Positions 63,855 to 64,000 of a stretch of 64,000 bases of DNA are shown piece by piece. This DNA comes from Brassica napus (lineage: Eukaryota; Streptophyta; Magnoliopsida; Brassicales; Brassicaceae): NCBI RefSeq assembly GCF_020379485.1, contig NW_026014892.1, positions 62,001-126,000 of the forward strand, written 5' to 3'. The notes below the pieces were generated by a model, which did not search any database, was not told where the DNA came from, and was given only the letters and a program-made list of their open reading frames with translations. Position numbers and translations under genes: made by a program. Numbering within the stretch: the first letter of the stretch is position 1; every line of letters begins with the position of its first letter.

Positions 63855-64000
63855 TGTTGAGATGAGTTGAGACATTTGAGGTAAAGACACAAAGGAGTTG
63901 AGAACATAAAGAGAGCAAGGAGTTAAGAGGAGGAATGGGTTGATAGGGATGGTACGGACGGAGAGGCCGTACCAGGCCGTACAAGTGAGCGTCCGTACAA
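63855..64000 (+). repeat. Family C LTR, first 146 bp, running off the window
   Basis: TGTTGAGATGAGTTGAGACATTTGAGG and the GTAC cluster (GGTACGG, GGCCGTACC, GCCGTACAAG, GCGTCCGTACAA) match the C1 LTRs almost exactly. It sits in the F leader after CTTA. It is either the 5' LTR of another family C element or a solo LTR; the right side is not visible. Confidence 0.88.

Overview
The window reads as centromeric or pericentromeric plant heterochromatin, very probably from Brassica. A block of 176-bp tandem repeats (16728-17933) carries HindIII-type AAGCTT sites and matches, as far as memory allows, the Brassica centromeric satellite CentBr. Everything else is Ty1/copia LTR retrotransposon sequence. 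I found no host gene, tRNA, rRNA or CRISPR array. Seven LTR families can be told apart; I label them A to H (no B). Most share a tRNA-iMet-type primer binding site (PBS) directly after the 5' LTR, a single gag-protease-integrase-RT-RNase H ORF, a conserved hairpin and a polypurine tract (PPT) AGCTTGAGGGGGAG before the 3' LTR. The arrangement resembles the centromere-specific copia elements nested in CentBr that were described as CRB; membership is inferred.

Layout, left part. Element H (plus strand, 5' end outside the window) ends with its 3' LTR at 16727, directly against the satellite. H is split by element A1 (452-12909, target-site duplication (TSD) ATATT). A1 is split in turn by element C1 (4207-10301, TSD ACTAC). 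The satellite spans 16728-17933.

Layout, right part. From 17934 to the window end, left halves of elements are stacked inside one another. C2 (from 17934) carries A2 (18812-24960, minus, full ORF) and is cut by G2 (from 26516, minus, non-coding family). G2 is cut by D (from 30107, full ORF). D is cut inside its 3' LTR by E (from 35763, minus). E carries A3 (37610-43690, minus, TSD TTCAA) and is cut by F (from 46072, minus). F carries G1 (47258-53291, plus, complete non-autonomous element, TSD CAAGT) and A4 (55993-62075, plus, TSD TCTCC), and is cut by another C-type LTR at 63855. The nesting is at least six levels deep and the matching right halves must lie beyond 64000.

State of the genes. 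Only A2 (1519 aa) and D (1487 aa) keep an uninterrupted polyprotein ORF. Both carry suspicious changes at conserved positions: integrase G696V and R703M in A2, and protease DSG to DSE in D. The other copies carry nonsense codons, frameshifts, tandem duplications or deletions. G1 and G2 have LTRs, a PPT and the hairpin, plus a PBS in G1, but no gag-pol, and presumably relied on proteins supplied in trans. Part of the G internal sequence recurs in the leader of F.
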